Below, one piece after another: positions 1 through 12,885 of a stretch of DNA of 64,000 nucleotides (positions are counted from its first letter, which is position 1; each line of letters starts with the position of its first letter). A program made the position numbers and the translations under genes. The notes under the pieces are model-generated. The model worked only from the letters and a program-made list of their open reading frames with translations, was not told the origin of the DNA and did not search any database. The stretch comes from Pseudomonas sp. FP1742 (GTDB lineage: Bacteria; Pseudomonadota; Gammaproteobacteria; Pseudomonadales; Pseudomonadaceae), in contig NZ_CP117460.1 of assembly GCF_030687145.1 (NCBI RefSeq), positions 1,984,001-2,048,000 of the forward strand. Reading direction: 5' to 3'.

Positions 1-1
1 G

Positions 2-97
2 TTGATGCGCCGTCACATAGGCGCCTCCAAACGCAACATCGCCCGTCACTACCAGGACGGCGCTAACCCGACAGCCACTGAACGAGGTGAGTCATGA
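2..97 (+). CDS. C-terminal tail of a GntR-type regulator (partial)
   Basis: The frame open from the left edge encodes about 31 residues ([20 protein letters not shown]...) and stops with TGA at 95-97, overlapping the prpB ATG at 94 in an ATGA junction. That coupling and the position directly before prpB fit the GntR/FCD regulator that commonly heads prp operons in Pseudomonas. Only the tail is visible and it contains no diagnostic domain, so the family is inferred from context. Confidence 0.55.
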   Translation: MMRRHIGASKRNIARHYQDGANPTATERGES

Positions 98-984
98 GTT
101 CCAACAAGAGCACTCCAGGCCAGCGTTTCCGCGATGCGGTCGCCAGCGAGCATCCGCTGCAAGTGGTCGGCACGATCAATGCCAACCATGCACTGCTGGC
201 CAAGCGCGCCGGTTTCAAGGCTATTTACCTGTCGGGGGGCGGGGTGGCTGCCGGCTCCCTCGGCGTGCCGGACCTGGGCATTACCGGCCTGGATGACGTG
301 CTGACCGATGTGCGCCGCATCACCGACGTCTGCGACCTGCCGCTGCTGGTGGACGTGGACACCGGTTTCGGTTCCTCGGCGTTCAACGTCGCCCGTACCG
401 TCAAGTCGATGATCAAGTTCGGCGCGGCGGCGATTCACATCGAAGACCAGGTCGGCGCCAAGCGCTGCGGTCACCGCCCTAATAAAGAGATCGTCTCGCA
501 GCAGGAAATGGTCGACCGCATCAAGGCGGCCGTCGATGCCCGCACCGACGACAGCTTCGTGATCATGGCCCGCACCGATGCCCTGGCGGTGGAAGGTCTG
601 GAGTCTGCACTGGATCGCGCCGCCGCGTGCATCGAGGCCGGTGCCGACATGATCTTTCCGGAGGCCATCACTGAGCTTGAGATGTACAAACTGTTCGCCA
701 GCCGCGTGAAAGCGCCGATTCTGGCCAACATCACCGAATTCGGCGCGACGCCGCTGTACACCACCGAGCAGCTCGCCGGCGCCGACGTGTCGTTGGTGTT
801 GTACCCGCTGTCGGCGTTCCGCGCGATGAACAAGGCTGCGGAAAACGTCTACACCGCGATCCGCCGCGACGGCACGCAACAGAACGTCATCGACACCATG
901 CAGACACGCATGGAGCTTTACGATCGAATCGATTACCACACCTTCGAGCAGAAGCTCGATGCGTTGTTCGCGGCGAAGAAGTAA
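94..984 (+). CDS. prpB: 2-methylisocitrate lyase
   Basis: This 296-residue enzyme is full length for PrpB and cleaves 2-methylisocitrate to succinate and pyruvate, the last step of the cytoplasmic 2-methylcitrate cycle. It belongs to the isocitrate lyase/PEP mutase superfamily. The catalytic-loop motif KRCGHRPNK lies near residue 125, and the acidic metal-binding segment VDVDTGFG lies near residue 88. The ATG at 94 has a GAGGTG ribosome site a few bases upstream and overlaps the stop of the preceding regulator gene. It is the first enzyme gene of prpB-prpC-acnD-prpF-prpD, all on one strand. A 218-base gap with an inverted repeat separates it from prpC. Confidence 0.96.
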   Translation: MSSNKSTPGQRFRDAVASEHPLQVVGTINANHALLAKRAGFKAIYLSGGGVAAGSLGVPDLGITGLDDVLTDVRRITDVCDLPLLVDVDTGFGSSAFNVARTVKSMIKFGAAAIHIEDQVGAKRCGHRPNKEIVSQQEMVDRIKAAVDARTDDSFVIMARTDALAVEGLESALDRAAACIEAGADMIFPEAITELEMYKLFASRVKAPILANITEFGATPLYTTEQLAGADVSLVLYPLSAFRAMNKAAENVYTAIRRDGTQQNVIDTMQTRMELYDRIDYHTFEQKLDALFAAKK

Positions 985-994
985 TGAAAGCCCT

Positions 995-1139
995 GTAGCA
1001 GCTGCCGAGCCTGCGAGGCAGCGTTCGAGACCGAAGGGCTCGCCAAGCCAGGCAATTCGGTCTTTCAGATACATCGCGTATGCAGGGTTTACGACTGCTG
1101 CGCAGCCGAACGCAGCCTCGCAGGCTCGGCAGCTGCTAC
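995..1139. repeat. Inverted repeat (GTAGCAGCTGCCG type)
   Basis: The left arm starts GTAGCAGCTGCCGAGCCTGC and the right arm ends with its near-complement CTCGGCAGCTGCTAC. The arms flank about 90 bases that contain a second nested pair (AACGCAGCC / GGCAGCGTT-like). The same unit recurs at 56296-56424 and, as a minimal copy, at 59277-59300. It fills most of the prpB-prpC gap and would form a stem-loop in the operon transcript. This is an intergenic REP-like repeat common in Pseudomonas. Confidence 0.8.
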
Positions 1140-1202
1140 GAAAATAAGATAACCGTATAGAAGTTGCAGATTCCCTAACAAATTCAAAAACTGGAGACAG
1201 CA

Positions 1203-2330
1203 ATGGCCGAAGCAAAAGTACTCAGTGGCGCCGGGCTCCGTGGCCAGGTGGCCGGGCAAACCGCACTGTCCACCGTGGGCCAGTCGGGTGCCGGCCTGAC
1301 CTATCGCGGCTACGACGTGCGCGAACTGGCGGCTGACGCACAGTTCGAAGAAGTGGCTTACCTGCTGCTGTACGGCGAACTGCCGACCAAGGCACAGCTC
1401 GCGGCCTACACCCAGAAGCTGAGCAAGTTGCGCGACCTGCCGCAGACGTTGAAGGAAGTGCTGGAGCGCATCCCCGCCGACGCCCATCCGATGGACGTGA
1501 TGCGCACCGGTTGCTCGTTTTTGGGCAACATCGAGCCGGAGAAAGATTTCTCCGAGCAGCACGACAAAACCGACCGCCTGCTGGCCGCGTTCCCGGCGAT
1601 CATGTGCTACTGGTATCGCTTCAGCCACGACGGCAAACGCATCAATTGCGTGACCGACGAAGCCTGCATCGGCGGCCATTTCCTGCACCTGTTGCACGAC
1701 AAGAAGCCGAGCGAATTGCACGTCAAGGTGATGAACGTTTCGCTGATCCTCTACGCGGAGCACGAATTCAACGCCTCGACCTTCACCGCCCGGGTGTGTG
1801 CCTCGACGCTGTCGGATTTGTATTCCTGCATCACGGCTGCCATCGGTTCCCTGCGCGGCCCGCTGCACGGCGGGGCCAACGAAGCGGCGATGGAAATGAT
1901 CGAGCGCTTCAGCTCGCCGGAAGAGGCGGTCGAGGGCACCCTCGGCATGCTGGCACGCAAGGAGAAGATCATGGGCTTCGGCCACGCGATCTATAAGGAC
2001 AACGATCCGCGCAATGAGGTGATCAAGGGCTGGTCGAAAAAACTCGCCGACGAAGTGGGCGACACGGTGTTGTTCCCGGTTTCAGAAGCCATCGACGCAA
2101 CCATGTGGGAACAGAAGAAACTGTTCCCGAACGCTGACTTCTACCACGCCTCGACGTACCACTTCATGGGCATCCCGACCAAGTTGTTCACACCGATCTT
2201 CGTCTGCTCGCGCCTGACCGGCTGGGCGGCCCACGTGTTCGAGCAACGTGCCAACAACCGCATCATCCGCCCGAGCGCCGAGTACGTCGGCGTCGAACAG
2301 CGCAAGTTCGTGCCAATCGAACAACGCTGA
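1203..2330 (+). CDS. prpC: 2-methylcitrate synthase
   Basis: The 375-residue protein is a citrate synthase family enzyme that condenses propionyl-CoA with oxaloacetate to 2-methylcitrate. Family signatures are visible: a GPLHGGANEAAM segment carrying the first catalytic histidine (about residue 222), MGFGHAIYKDNDPRN with the second (about residue 260), and a catalytic Asp/Arg region near the C-terminus. The length and the MAEAKVLSGAGLRGQVAG N-terminus match PrpC rather than the longer GltA. A GGAGACAG ribosome site precedes ATG 1203. Its place between prpB and acnD supports 2-methylcitrate rather than citrate synthesis. Confidence 0.95.
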   Translation: MAEAKVLSGAGLRGQVAGQTALSTVGQSGAGLTYRGYDVRELAADAQFEEVAYLLLYGELPTKAQLAAYTQKLSKLRDLPQTLKEVLERIPADAHPMDVMRTGCSFLGNIEPEKDFSEQHDKTDRLLAAFPAIMCYWYRFSHDGKRINCVTDEACIGGHFLHLLHDKKPSELHVKVMNVSLILYAEHEFNASTFTARVCASTLSDLYSCITAAIGSLRGPLHGGANEAAMEMIERFSSPEEAVEGTLGMLARKEKIMGFGHAIYKDNDPRNEVIKGWSKKLADEVGDTVLFPVSEAIDATMWEQKKLFPNADFYHASTYHFMGIPTKLFTPIFVCSRLTGWAAHVFEQRANNRIIRPSAEYVGVEQRKFVPIEQR

Positions 2331-2446
2331 ATGGTGAAGCTGCTGCACGGATAACTGGTTAAACCGGGAGCCAATGTGGGAGCGAGTCCACTTCAGTGCC
2401 GGTGCAGTGCTCACCTCTTGAAATCACCGTGACCCGAGTCCTGACG

Positions 2447-5038
<2,592 letters not shown>

Positions 5039-5091
5039 CACGATGGGCCGCGCGGTGGGGTCAGCTCCCGCGCGGGCCGAGAAGGATCAAT

Positions 5092-6282
5092 ATGGTTCAC
5101 ACACCTCAAATCAAGATCCCCGCCACCTACATGCGTGGCGGCACCAGCAAAGGCGTGTTCTTCAGCCTGCAAGACTTGCCCGAAGCGGCACAAATTCCGG
5201 GGCCGGCTCGGGATGCGTTATTGCTGCGAGTGATCGGCAGCCCCGATCCGTATGAAAAGCAGATTGACGGCATGGGCGGCGCGACATCCAGCACCAGCAA
5301 AACCGTGATCCTGTCGAAAAGCATCAAGGCCGATCACGACGTCGATTACCTGTTCGGCCAGGTCGCCATCGACAAGCCTTTCGTCGACTGGAGCGGCAAC
5401 TGCGGCAACCTGTCGGCGGCGGTCGGTTCGTTCGCCGTCAGCAACGGCCTGGTGGATGCCAGTCGCATTCCGTACAACGGTGTAGCAGTGGTACGCGTGT
5501 GGCAGGCCAACATTGGCAAGACCATCATCGCTCATGTGCCGATCACCAATGGCGAGGTCCAGGAAACCGGCGATTTCGAACTCGACGGCGTGACCTTTCC
5601 GGCGGCTGAAGTGCAGCTCGAATTCATGGACCCGGCGGCGGAAGAGGAGGGGGGCGGTGGTTCGATGTTCCCCACCGGTAACCTGGTGGACGACCTCGAG
5701 GTGCCGGGTGTCGGCACGCTAAAGGCAACCCTGATCAACGCTGGCATCCCGACCATTTTCATCAACGCCGAAGACATCGGCTACACCGGCACCGAGCTGC
5801 AGGGCGCGATCAACAGTGACCTGGAGGCTTTGGCGATGTTTGAAACCATCCGTGCTTACGGCGCGCTGCGCATGGGGTTGATTCAACACCCGGATGAAGC
5901 CGCCAGGCGCCAGCACACGCCGAAGGTCGCGTTCGTTGCCCCACCTGCGGATTACATTGCGTCCAGCGGCAAGAAGATCGCAGCCACCGACGTCGACCTG
6001 CTGGTGCGCGCGCTGTCCATGGGCAAGCTGCACCACGCCATGATGGGCACGGCGGCGGTGGCCATCGGCACGGCGGCGGCGATTTCCGGCACGCTGGTGA
6101 ACCTGGCGGCGGGCGGCATAGAGCGTAATGCCGTGCGCTTCGGTCATCCCTCCGGCACCTTGCGCGTGGGCGCCGAGGCCACTCAGGTCAACGGTGAATG
6201 GACGGTGAAAAAGGCCATCATGAGCCGCAGTGCACGGGTGTTGATGGAAGGTTACGTCCGTGTGCCGGGGGATTGTTTCTAA
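5092..6282 (+). CDS. prpF: 2-methylaconitate cis-trans isomerase
   Basis: The 396-residue protein has the PrpF hallmark MRGGTSKGVFF near residue 11. It converts the 2-methylaconitate isomer made by AcnD into the cis form that aconitase AcnB can hydrate. The fold is a diaminopimelate-epimerase-like double domain, with conserved glycine-rich segments such as DWSGNCGNLS near residue 100 carrying the expected cysteine. An AGAAGGA ribosome site sits just before ATG 5092, 53 bases after acnD. The acnD-prpF pairing is diagnostic of the AcnD branch of the cycle. Confidence 0.95.
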   Translation: MVHTPQIKIPATYMRGGTSKGVFFSLQDLPEAAQIPGPARDALLLRVIGSPDPYEKQIDGMGGATSSTSKTVILSKSIKADHDVDYLFGQVAIDKPFVDWSGNCGNLSAAVGSFAVSNGLVDASRIPYNGVAVVRVWQANIGKTIIAHVPITNGEVQETGDFELDGVTFPAAEVQLEFMDPAAEEEGGGGSMFPTGNLVDDLEVPGVGTLKATLINAGIPTIFINAEDIGYTGTELQGAINSDLEALAMFETIRAYGALRMGLIQHPDEAARRQHTPKVAFVAPPADYIASSGKKIAATDVDLLVRALSMGKLHHAMMGTAAVAIGTAAAISGTLVNLAAGGIERNAVRFGHPSGTLRVGAEATQVNGEWTVKKAIMSRSARVLMEGYVRVPGDCF

Positions 6283-6300
6283 CCCCGGCACTGAGCCGAT

Positions 6301-6388
6301 GTGGGGGCGGGCTTGCTCGCGAAAGCGGGATGTCAGGCAATGTTGATGTCGACTGACACTCCCTCTTCGCGAGCAAGCCCGCTCCCAC
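6301..6388. repeat. REP pair (inverted)
   Basis: Two half-units with the core GGGCGGGCTTGCTCGCGAA face each other across about 40 bases, so the region can fold into a long stem. It lies between prpF and prpD and may stabilise or partly terminate the operon message. The same core recurs at eight more sites in the window. Confidence 0.9.
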
Positions 6389-6477
6389 TTTTAATCCTGT
6401 TCCTACAATAAGAAAGCAGCACGGAGTAATCCTGAACCGAGGTCCCATCAACGAACCACTTCAAGAGTGAATCGAAC

Positions 6478-7962
6478 ATGAGCGCCAACGTCGACCTGAA
6501 CACCCGCCCCGACTACGACACGGTCCTGCAGGACATCGCCGACTACGTCCTCAATTTCAAAATCCTGTCTCCAGAGGCGCTCGATACCGCCCGCAACTGC
6601 CTGATGGACACCCTCGGCTGTGGCTTGCTGGCCCTGCGTTTTCCTGAATGCACCAAACACCTGGGCCCCATCGTCGAAGGTACTGTCGTTCCCTTCGGTG
6701 CGCGCGTGCCGGGTACGAGTTATCGTCTCGACCCGGTCAAGGCTGCTTGGGACATTGGGTGCATCGTTCGATGGCTCGATTACAACGACACCTGGCTCGC
6801 CGCTGAATGGGGCCATCCGTCCGATAACCTCGGCGGTATTCTCGCGGTGGCCGACCACCTGTCGCAAAAACACCTGGCCAATGGCGAGGCGCCGCTGACC
6901 GTTCGCGCGGTGCTGGAAGCCATGATCATGGCCCACGAGATTCAAGGTGTGATTGCCCTGGAAAACTCGTTCAACCGCGTCGGCCTCGATCATGTGATTC
7001 TGGTGAAAGTCGCCTCGACGGCCGTCACCGCCAAGCTCATGGGCGCCAATCGCGAGCAACTGCTGTCGGCCTTGTCCCATGCCTTTGCCGACGGCCAGGC
7101 GTTGCGCACGTACCGGCATGCGCCGAACGCCGGGTCGCGTAAATCCTGGGCTGCAGGGGATGCGTCCAGCCGTGGCGTGCGTCTGGCGGACATTGCGATG
7201 CGTGGTGAGATGGGCATCCCCGGCGTACTGACCGCCAAGCAATGGGGGTTCTACGACGTGCTGTTCAGCCACACCAACAACGACCTGGGGCTCAAGCCTG
7301 AAGGCAAACGCGCTTTCAGTTTTTCCCGGCCGTTCGGCAGCTATGTGATGGAAAACGTGCTGTTCAAGATCAGCTTTCCCGCCGAGTTCCACGCGCAAAC
7401 GGCCTGCGAGGCAGCCGTCACCCTGCATCCATTGGTCAGGAATCGCCTGCATGAAATCGACAGGATCGTTATCACCACCCACGAATCAGCGATCCGCATC
7501 ATCTCCAAGGTCGGCCCGCTGGCCAACGCCGCGGACCGCGATCACTGCCTCCAGTACATGACCGCCGTGCCCCTGGTGTTCGGCAATCTGGTGGCCGAGC
7601 AGTACGAAGACGACTTCCACGCCGTGCATCCGATTATCGATGTGCTGCGCGACAAAATGGTCATCGTTGAAGACCCGCGTTTCACTCGCGAATACCTGGA
7701 GCCGGACAAGCGCTCCATCGCCAATGGGCTGCAGGTGTTCTTCAAGGATGGTTCCAGCACCGAAAACGTGGTGGTGGAATACCCGATCGGCCATCGCCGT
7801 CGCCGTGCCGACGGAATTCCGTTGTTGGAAGAGAAGTTCAAGGTCAATCTGGCGACGCGATTTACGGCGCAGCGGAGTGCCGAAATCTTTGCGCTGTGCA
7901 AAGACCAGGCTGCGCTGGAGGCGACGCCTGTGAACCGGTTTGTGGATTTGTTTGTGATCTAG
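6478..7962 (+). CDS. prpD: 2-methylcitrate dehydratase (Fe/S-independent)
   Basis: The 494-residue product is a full-length MmgE/PrpD-family enzyme and dehydrates 2-methylcitrate directly to cis-2-methylaconitate. Recognisable PrpD segments include [12 protein letters not shown] (about residue 42), [19 protein letters not shown] (about residues 99-117), [16 protein letters not shown] and [15 protein letters not shown]. It follows acnD-prpF on the same strand after 195 bases that hold a REP pair, so this genome keeps both dehydration routes. ATG 6478 begins [14 protein letters not shown]. Expression may be partly uncoupled from the upstream genes by the REP. Confidence 0.95.
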   Translation: MSANVDLNTRPDYDTVLQDIADYVLNFKILSPEALDTARNCLMDTLGCGLLALRFPECTKHLGPIVEGTVVPFGARVPGTSYRLDPVKAAWDIGCIVRWLDYNDTWLAAEWGHPSDNLGGILAVADHLSQKHLANGEAPLTVRAVLEAMIMAHEIQGVIALENSFNRVGLDHVILVKVASTAVTAKLMGANREQLLSALSHAFADGQALRTYRHAPNAGSRKSWAAGDASSRGVRLADIAMRGEMGIPGVLTAKQWGFYDVLFSHTNNDLGLKPEGKRAFSFSRPFGSYVMENVLFKISFPAEFHAQTACEAAVTLHPLVRNRLHEIDRIVITTHESAIRIISKVGPLANAADRDHCLQYMTAVPLVFGNLVAEQYEDDFHAVHPIIDVLRDKMVIVEDPRFTREYLEPDKRSIANGLQVFFKDGSSTENVVVEYPIGHRRRRADGIPLLEEKFKVNLATRFTAQRSAEIFALCKDQAALEATPVNRFVDLFVI

Positions 7963-7980
7963 GAGACCGAGTTATCGTTC

Positions 7981-8061
7981 TTCGCGAGCAAGCCCGCTCC
8001 CACATTAGACCGAGTTGTCCAGGCGGACGCGATCTAATGTGGGAGCGGGCTTGCTCGCGAA
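7981..8061. repeat. REP pair (inverted)
   Basis: TTCGCGAGCAAGCCCGCTCCCAC and its inverse complement are separated by about 35 bases, between the convergent ends of prpD (+) and ppsR (-). The location fits a REP acting as a transcript-end stabiliser or bidirectional barrier. Confidence 0.92.
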
Positions 8062-8085
8062 GGCGGCCTGACAGGCGCTAAAAAA

Positions 8086-8904
8086 TTACTTGAACCGCCG
8101 CTCCACACCTTTCTCCACCAGAATCTTCGCCGAGATCTCTTCCACCGAGAAATGTGTGGAGTTGATGTGGGGAATGTTCTCGCGACGAAACAGATTCTCC
8201 ACCTCGCGCACTTCGAATTCACACTGCGCGTAGCTCGAATAACGGCTGTTGGGTTTGCGTTCGTTACGGATTGCGGTGAGGCGGTCCGGGTCGATGGTCA
8301 GGCCGAACAGCTTGTGATGATGGGCGCGCAGGGCCGTCGGCAGTTGCAGGCGCTCCATGTCGTCTTCGGTCAGCGGATAGTTGGCTGCGCGGATGCCGAA
8401 TTGCATGGCCATGTACAAACACGTCGGTGTTTTGCCGCATCGCGACACGCCTACTAGTATCAGGTCAGCTTTGTCGTAATAGTGCGTGCGGGCGCCATCG
8501 TCATTGTCGAGGGCGAAGTTCACCGCCTCGATGCGCTCCATGTAATTGGAGTTGTGGCCGATGGAGTGGGATTTGCCGACGGTGTAGGACGAATGCTCGC
8601 TCAGTTCCTGTTCGAGGGGCGCCAGGAAGGTCGAGAAAATGTCGATCATGAAACCATTCGACGTTGCGAGAATCTCACGAATGTCCTGATTGACAATGGT
8701 GTCGAAAATAATCGGACGAAAACCATCGTTTTCGGCGGCTTTGTTGATTTGTTGTACCATGGCCCGCGCTTTATCTACGTCGTCGATATACGGTCGTATG
8801 ATTTTGCTGAAGGTAATGTTTTCGAACTGCGCCAGCAGGCTTTGGCCGAGGGTTTCGGCGGTAATGCCGGTGCCATCGGAGATAAAGAAAGCAGATCGTT
8901 TCAT
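8086..8904 (-). CDS. ppsR: PEP synthase regulatory protein (kinase/pyrophosphorylase)
   Basis: This 272-residue DUF299-family protein inactivates and reactivates PEP synthase by ADP-dependent phosphorylation and phosphate-dependent dephosphorylation. The P-loop-like motif [15 protein letters not shown] (about residues 153-167) and the N-terminal [16 protein letters not shown] are diagnostic. I chose the start at 8904 ([13 protein letters not shown]), since the frame upstream to 8967 gives a non-homologous extension. It is divergent from ppsA across 174 bases, the standard arrangement for regulator and target. Confidence 0.94.
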   Translation of the reverse strand: MKRSAFFISDGTGITAETLGQSLLAQFENITFSKIIRPYIDDVDKARAMVQQINKAAENDGFRPIIFDTIVNQDIREILATSNGFMIDIFSTFLAPLEQELSEHSSYTVGKSHSIGHNSNYMERIEAVNFALDNDDGARTHYYDKADLILVGVSRCGKTPTCLYMAMQFGIRAANYPLTEDDMERLQLPTALRAHHHKLFGLTIDPDRLTAIRNERKPNSRYSSYAQCEFEVREVENLFRRENIPHINSTHFSVEEISAKILVEKGVERRFK

Positions 8905-9078
8905 TTGCACCTTGGGCCTTAAGCTAGTGACGATTCTTGGATATAGTAGGCGCGATTTGTCGGCCACCGATGGCCCGCATTCTCACTTATTTTCCAGGTC
9001 CAGGCCATACAGCCGGCAAAGGCTCCCCCGAGTCGCCGGCTTCTGAGCTTTTCCAACACAGTTAGTGGAGAGATCACC

Positions 9079-11454
9079 TTGGTAGAGTACGTAGTTTCCC
9101 TCGATAAGCTCGGCGTCCATGATGTAGAGCATGTGGGGGGCAAGAACGCATCCCTGGGCGAGATGATCAGTAACCTTGCAGGCGCCGGTGTATCGGTGCC
9201 AGGTGGCTTTGCCACGACAGCTCAGGCTTATCGTGATTTTCTGGAACTGAGCGGCCTGAACGATCAGATCCACGCCGCCCTCGACGCCCTGGACGTCGAT
9301 GATGTAAACGCCTTGGCCAAGACCGGCGCCCAGATCCGTCAATGGATCATGGAAGCCGAGTTCCCCGAGAAGCTCAACGCCGAGATCCGCACCGCGTTCG
9401 CCACGCTGTCGGCCGGCAACCCTGACATGGCGGTGGCCGTGCGCTCTTCCGCTACCGCCGAAGACCTGCCGGACGCTTCCTTCGCCGGCCAGCAGGAAAC
9501 CTTCCTGAACATCCGTGGTGTCGAAAACGTCATTCGCGCCGCCAAAGAGGTGTTCGCTTCACTGTTCAACGATCGCGCCATTTCCTACCGCGTCCACCAG
9601 GGCTTCGACCACAAGCTGGTGGCCCTGTCGGCTGGCGTGCAGCGCATGGTCCGCTCCGAAACCGGCACCGCCGGGGTGATGTTCACCCTCGATACCGAAT
9701 CGGGCTTCCGTGACGTGGTGTTCATCACCGGCGCCTACGGCCTGGGTGAAACCGTCGTACAAGGCGCGGTGAACCCGGATGAGTTCTACGTCCACAAAGG
9801 CACGCTGGAAGCCGGCCGCCCGGCCATCCTGCGTCGCAACCTGGGCAGCAAAGCCATCAAGATGATCTACGGCGACGAAGCCAAGGCCGGTAAATCGGTC
9901 AAGACCGTCGACGTGGACAAGGCCGATCGTGCGCGTTTCTGCCTGACCGACGCCGAAGTCAGCGAGCTGGCCAAGCAGGCGATGATCATCGAGAAGCACT
10001 ACAAGTGCCCGATGGACATCGAATGGGCCAAAGACGGCGACGACGGCAAGCTCTACATCGTGCAGGCCCGTCCGGAAACCGTGAAAAGCCGTACCCAGGC
10101 CAACGTCATGGAACGTTACCTGTTGAAAGAAACCGGCACCGTGCTGGTGGAAGGTCGCGCCATCGGCCAGCGCATCGGCGCCGGCAAGGTGCGGATCATC
10201 AAGGACGTGTCCGAGATGGACAAAGTCCAGCCGGGCGATGTTCTGGTTTCCGACATGACCGACCCGGACTGGGAACCGGTCATGAAGCGCGCCAGCGCCA
10301 TCGTCACCAACCGTGGCGGCCGCACCTGCCACGCGGCGATCATCGCTCGCGAGCTGGGCATTCCGGCCGTGGTTGGCTGCGGCAACGCCACCCAGCTGTT
10401 GAAAGACGGCCAGGGCGTGACCGTTTCCTGCGCTGAAGGCGACACCGGTTACATCTTCGAAGGCGAACTGGGCTTCGACATCAAGAAAAACTCCGTGGAT
10501 GCCATGCCGGATCTGCCGTTCAAGATCATGATGAACGTCGGCAACCCGGACCGCGCCTTCGACTTCGCGCAACTGCCGAATGCCGGTGTGGGCCTGGCCC
10601 GTCTGGAATTCATCATCAACCGCATGATCGGTGTGCACCCCAAGGCGCTGTTGAACTACGACGGCCTGCCGCAGGAAATCAAGGACAGCGTCGACAAGCG
10701 CATTGCCGGTTACAACGATCCGGTGGGTTTCTATGTCGACAAGCTGGTCGAAGGCATCAGCACCCTGGCGGCAGCGTTCTGGCCGAAAAAGGTCATCGTG
10801 CGTCTGTCGGACTTCAAGTCCAACGAATACGCGAACCTGATCGGCGGCAAACTCTACGAGCCGGAAGAAGAAAACCCGATGCTGGGCTTCCGTGGCGCTT
10901 CGCGTTACATCAGCGAATCGTTCCGTGACTGCTTCGAGCTCGAATGCCGCGCCCTCAAGCGCGTGCGTAACGAGATGGGCCTGACCAACGTTGAAATCAT
11001 GGTGCCGTTCGTCCGTACCCTGGGTGAAGCGAGCCAGGTGGTCGATCTGTTGGCCGAAAACGGTCTGGCCCGTGGCGACAACGGTCTGCGCGTGATCATG
11101 ATGTGCGAACTGCCGTCCAACGCGATCCTGGCTGAAGAGTTCCTCGAGTTCTTCGACGGCTTCTCCATCGGCTCCAACGACCTGACCCAGCTTACCCTGG
11201 GCCTGGACCGTGACTCCGGGATCATCGCGCACCTGTTTGACGAGCGAAATCCTGCGGTCAAGAAACTGCTGGGCAACGCCATTGCCGCGTGCAACAAGGC
11301 CGGCAAGTACATCGGCATCTGCGGTCAGGGCCCTTCGGACCACCCTGATCTGGCCAAATGGCTGATGGAGCAGGGCATCGAAAGCGTTTCGCTGAACCCC
11401 GATTCCGTACTGGAAACCTGGTTCTTCCTGGCTGAAGGTCAGGCTTCGGCTTGA
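9079..11454 (+). CDS. ppsA: Phosphoenolpyruvate synthase (pyruvate, water dikinase)
   Basis: The 791-residue enzyme converts pyruvate and ATP to PEP, AMP and phosphate for gluconeogenesis. In order it has the N-terminal ATP-grasp pyruvate-binding domain, the swivelling phosphohistidine domain with [15 protein letters not shown] (about residues 413-427), and the TIM-barrel PEP domain with the active-site cysteine in [11 protein letters not shown]. It begins with TTG at 9079 ([12 protein letters not shown]), the start matching the conserved N-terminus. A GGAGAGATCACC segment supplies the ribosome site. Activity is likely controlled by the divergent PpsR. Confidence 0.96.
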   Translation: MVEYVVSLDKLGVHDVEHVGGKNASLGEMISNLAGAGVSVPGGFATTAQAYRDFLELSGLNDQIHAALDALDVDDVNALAKTGAQIRQWIMEAEFPEKLNAEIRTAFATLSAGNPDMAVAVRSSATAEDLPDASFAGQQETFLNIRGVENVIRAAKEVFASLFNDRAISYRVHQGFDHKLVALSAGVQRMVRSETGTAGVMFTLDTESGFRDVVFITGAYGLGETVVQGAVNPDEFYVHKGTLEAGRPAILRRNLGSKAIKMIYGDEAKAGKSVKTVDVDKADRARFCLTDAEVSELAKQAMIIEKHYKCPMDIEWAKDGDDGKLYIVQARPETVKSRTQANVMERYLLKETGTVLVEGRAIGQRIGAGKVRIIKDVSEMDKVQPGDVLVSDMTDPDWEPVMKRASAIVTNRGGRTCHAAIIARELGIPAVVGCGNATQLLKDGQGVTVSCAEGDTGYIFEGELGFDIKKNSVDAMPDLPFKIMMNVGNPDRAFDFAQLPNAGVGLARLEFIINRMIGVHPKALLNYDGLPQEIKDSVDKRIAGYNDPVGFYVDKLVEGISTLAAAFWPKKVIVRLSDFKSNEYANLIGGKLYEPEEENPMLGFRGASRYISESFRDCFELECRALKRVRNEMGLTNVEIMVPFVRTLGEASQVVDLLAENGLARGDNGLRVIMMCELPSNAILAEEFLEFFDGFSIGSNDLTQLTLGLDRDSGIIAHLFDERNPAVKKLLGNAIAACNKAGKYIGICGQGPSDHPDLAKWLMEQGIESVSLNPDSVLETWFFLAEGQASA

Positions 11455-11466
11455 TGTGTTGAGTGA

Positions 11467-11492
11467 AGAGGCCGGTGTGTACCGGCCTCTTT
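11467..11492 (+). terminator. ppsA terminator
   Basis: AGAGGCCGGT-GTGT-ACCGGCCTCT is a 10-bp perfect stem with a four-base loop, 12 bases after the ppsA stop. The T-run is short (TTT), so the terminator may be moderate in strength. Confidence 0.75.
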
Positions 11493-11501
11493 AGGATTCT
11501 G

Positions 11502-11657
11502 TGTCCCATCTCGGCAATGCGTTCAATTTTGACGTGTGGATTTTGTTGGCAGGCAAGGCGCAGCGACGAGTCATAGCTAGCTATGGCGAGGAGCTGCAAC
11601 GCAGCATGCCGGCAAAAGCCGCCGTCAAAATTGAACAGTCATTGCCGAGATGGGACA
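11502..11657. repeat. 156-bp near-perfect palindrome (candidate MITE)
   Basis: The left end TGTCCCATCTCGGCAATG is repeated inverted at the right end (CATTGCCGAGATGGGACA). Inside, TTCAATTTTGACG pairs with CGTCAAAATTGAA, and further complementary blocks continue to the centre CATAGCTAGCTATG at 11572-11585. The arms differ by scattered mismatches and a two-base indel. It lies between the ppsA terminator and the hydrolase gene. No transposase gene and no clear target duplication are visible. The shape is that of a miniature inverted-repeat element or a very long RNA hairpin. Confidence 0.85.
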
Positions 11658-11704
11658 CTTGGGCGGGCTCCAACTGGATGCCGCCCTTTTTTGTGCAAGA
11701 GCAT

Positions 11705-12694
11705 ATGCAAAGTAGCAGCAACCTATTTCCTGTCGCTCTGATCAGCGCCGAGCGGCGCGGCGATCTGAGCGAAGACGTCTATCGTTTGAAACCCGGCAAC
11801 AGCCCCGACGGTACCGTCGAACTGGCTGTGACGCGCCTGGGTCTGGCCGATGAGCCGGCGGTGCGTGGCGTGCCGGTGATTCTGTTGCACGGCAGCTTTT
11901 CCAATCGACGGTTCTGGTTCTCTCCCAAAGGTTTGGGTCTGGGCGCTTACCTGACGCGTCTGGGATTCGATGTGTGGATTCCGGAAATGCGCGGTCACGG
12001 CCTGTCTCAGCGCAACCAGAACTATCGCCAGAACCGCGTTGCCGACTATGCGCGTTACGATTTGCCGGCCATTGGTGCGTTCGTGCGCGAACAGAGCGGC
12101 CAGATCCCGCACTGGATCGGCCATTCCCTGGGGGGCATTACCCTGGCCGCGGCATTGGGCGGTCAGTACCTGGGCGAGCCCGCCGTGGCTTCCGCGGCGT
12201 TTTTCGGTACGCAGGTCAGCCGCACCTACTGGCCGTTGAAGTTTCCACCGGTGGAGTGGAGCGGACGCTTCATCCTCAAGCGGTTTTCCCAGCTATCGGG
12301 TTCACGGCTCAAGCGCGGCCCGGAGGACGAGCCGATAGGCCTGGCCCTGGAAAGCATGCGCTGGTACGGGCTGTTCGGCCGTTTTGGCGATGCCGACAAA
12401 GACTGGTGGGCGGGGTTGGCCGAGGTGCAATTGCCGGTGCTGGCCGTTAGCGCCGCGGGCGATCATCAGGACCCGACCTGGGCCTGCCGCAAGCTGTTCG
12501 ATCAAGTTGGCTCCGAGCACAAGCAATTCATTACCCTTGGCCGCGAGCAAGGCTTTGGCGATAATTTCGGTCACGTGGAAATGCTGGTCAGCAAGGCTGC
12601 GCAAACTGAAGTCTGGCCGTTGGTAGCGCGCTGGCTGGTGGATCAACAGACGCCTTTATTGGGCGAAAAGCCGGATTTGGCCGCAGCGATTTGA
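11705..12694 (+). CDS. Alpha/beta-fold hydrolase
   Basis: This 329-residue soluble protein has the alpha/beta hydrolase pattern. There is an oxyanion-region LLHGSFSNRRFW (residues 60-71), a nucleophile elbow GHSLGG with Ser141, a probable acid Asp253 in AAGDHQDP and a probable base His290 in NFGHVEM. Substrate is unknown; hydrolysis of an ester or lactone is only a family-level guess. ATG 11705 is preferred because in-frame starts further left lie inside the palindromic element and encode no homologous sequence. The gene sits between ppsA and rraA, and that context gives no strong functional hint. Confidence 0.85.
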   Translation: MQSSSNLFPVALISAERRGDLSEDVYRLKPGNSPDGTVELAVTRLGLADEPAVRGVPVILLHGSFSNRRFWFSPKGLGLGAYLTRLGFDVWIPEMRGHGLSQRNQNYRQNRVADYARYDLPAIGAFVREQSGQIPHWIGHSLGGITLAAALGGQYLGEPAVASAAFFGTQVSRTYWPLKFPPVEWSGRFILKRFSQLSGSRLKRGPEDEPIGLALESMRWYGLFGRFGDADKDWWAGLAEVQLPVLAVSAAGDHQDPTWACRKLFDQVGSEHKQFITLGREQGFGDNFGHVEMLVSKAAQTEVWPLVARWLVDQQTPLLGEKPDLAAAI

Positions 12695-12885
12695 GCCTGA
12701 TGCTCTAACGAGGGCATTTCGCTCTGATCGGCTTGCCGCTAAGATGTGACGCGTTGAGCGGTTCTGGTCACTTTGAGTGACTGAGTCGGTCGTGATGTTC
12801 GTGCGAGCGGAGTGATTTACACCGCCCAATCCTGGCCCGAGTATGCTGCATACTCGATTGTCTTCCTTGTTACAGGAGTTTCTCG

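Noticed and set aside
11501..11704. N-terminal extension of the hydrolase through the palindromic element
   Set aside because: The extension is encoded by the inverted repeat itself and is not hydrolase-like; ATG 11705 gives a normal start.
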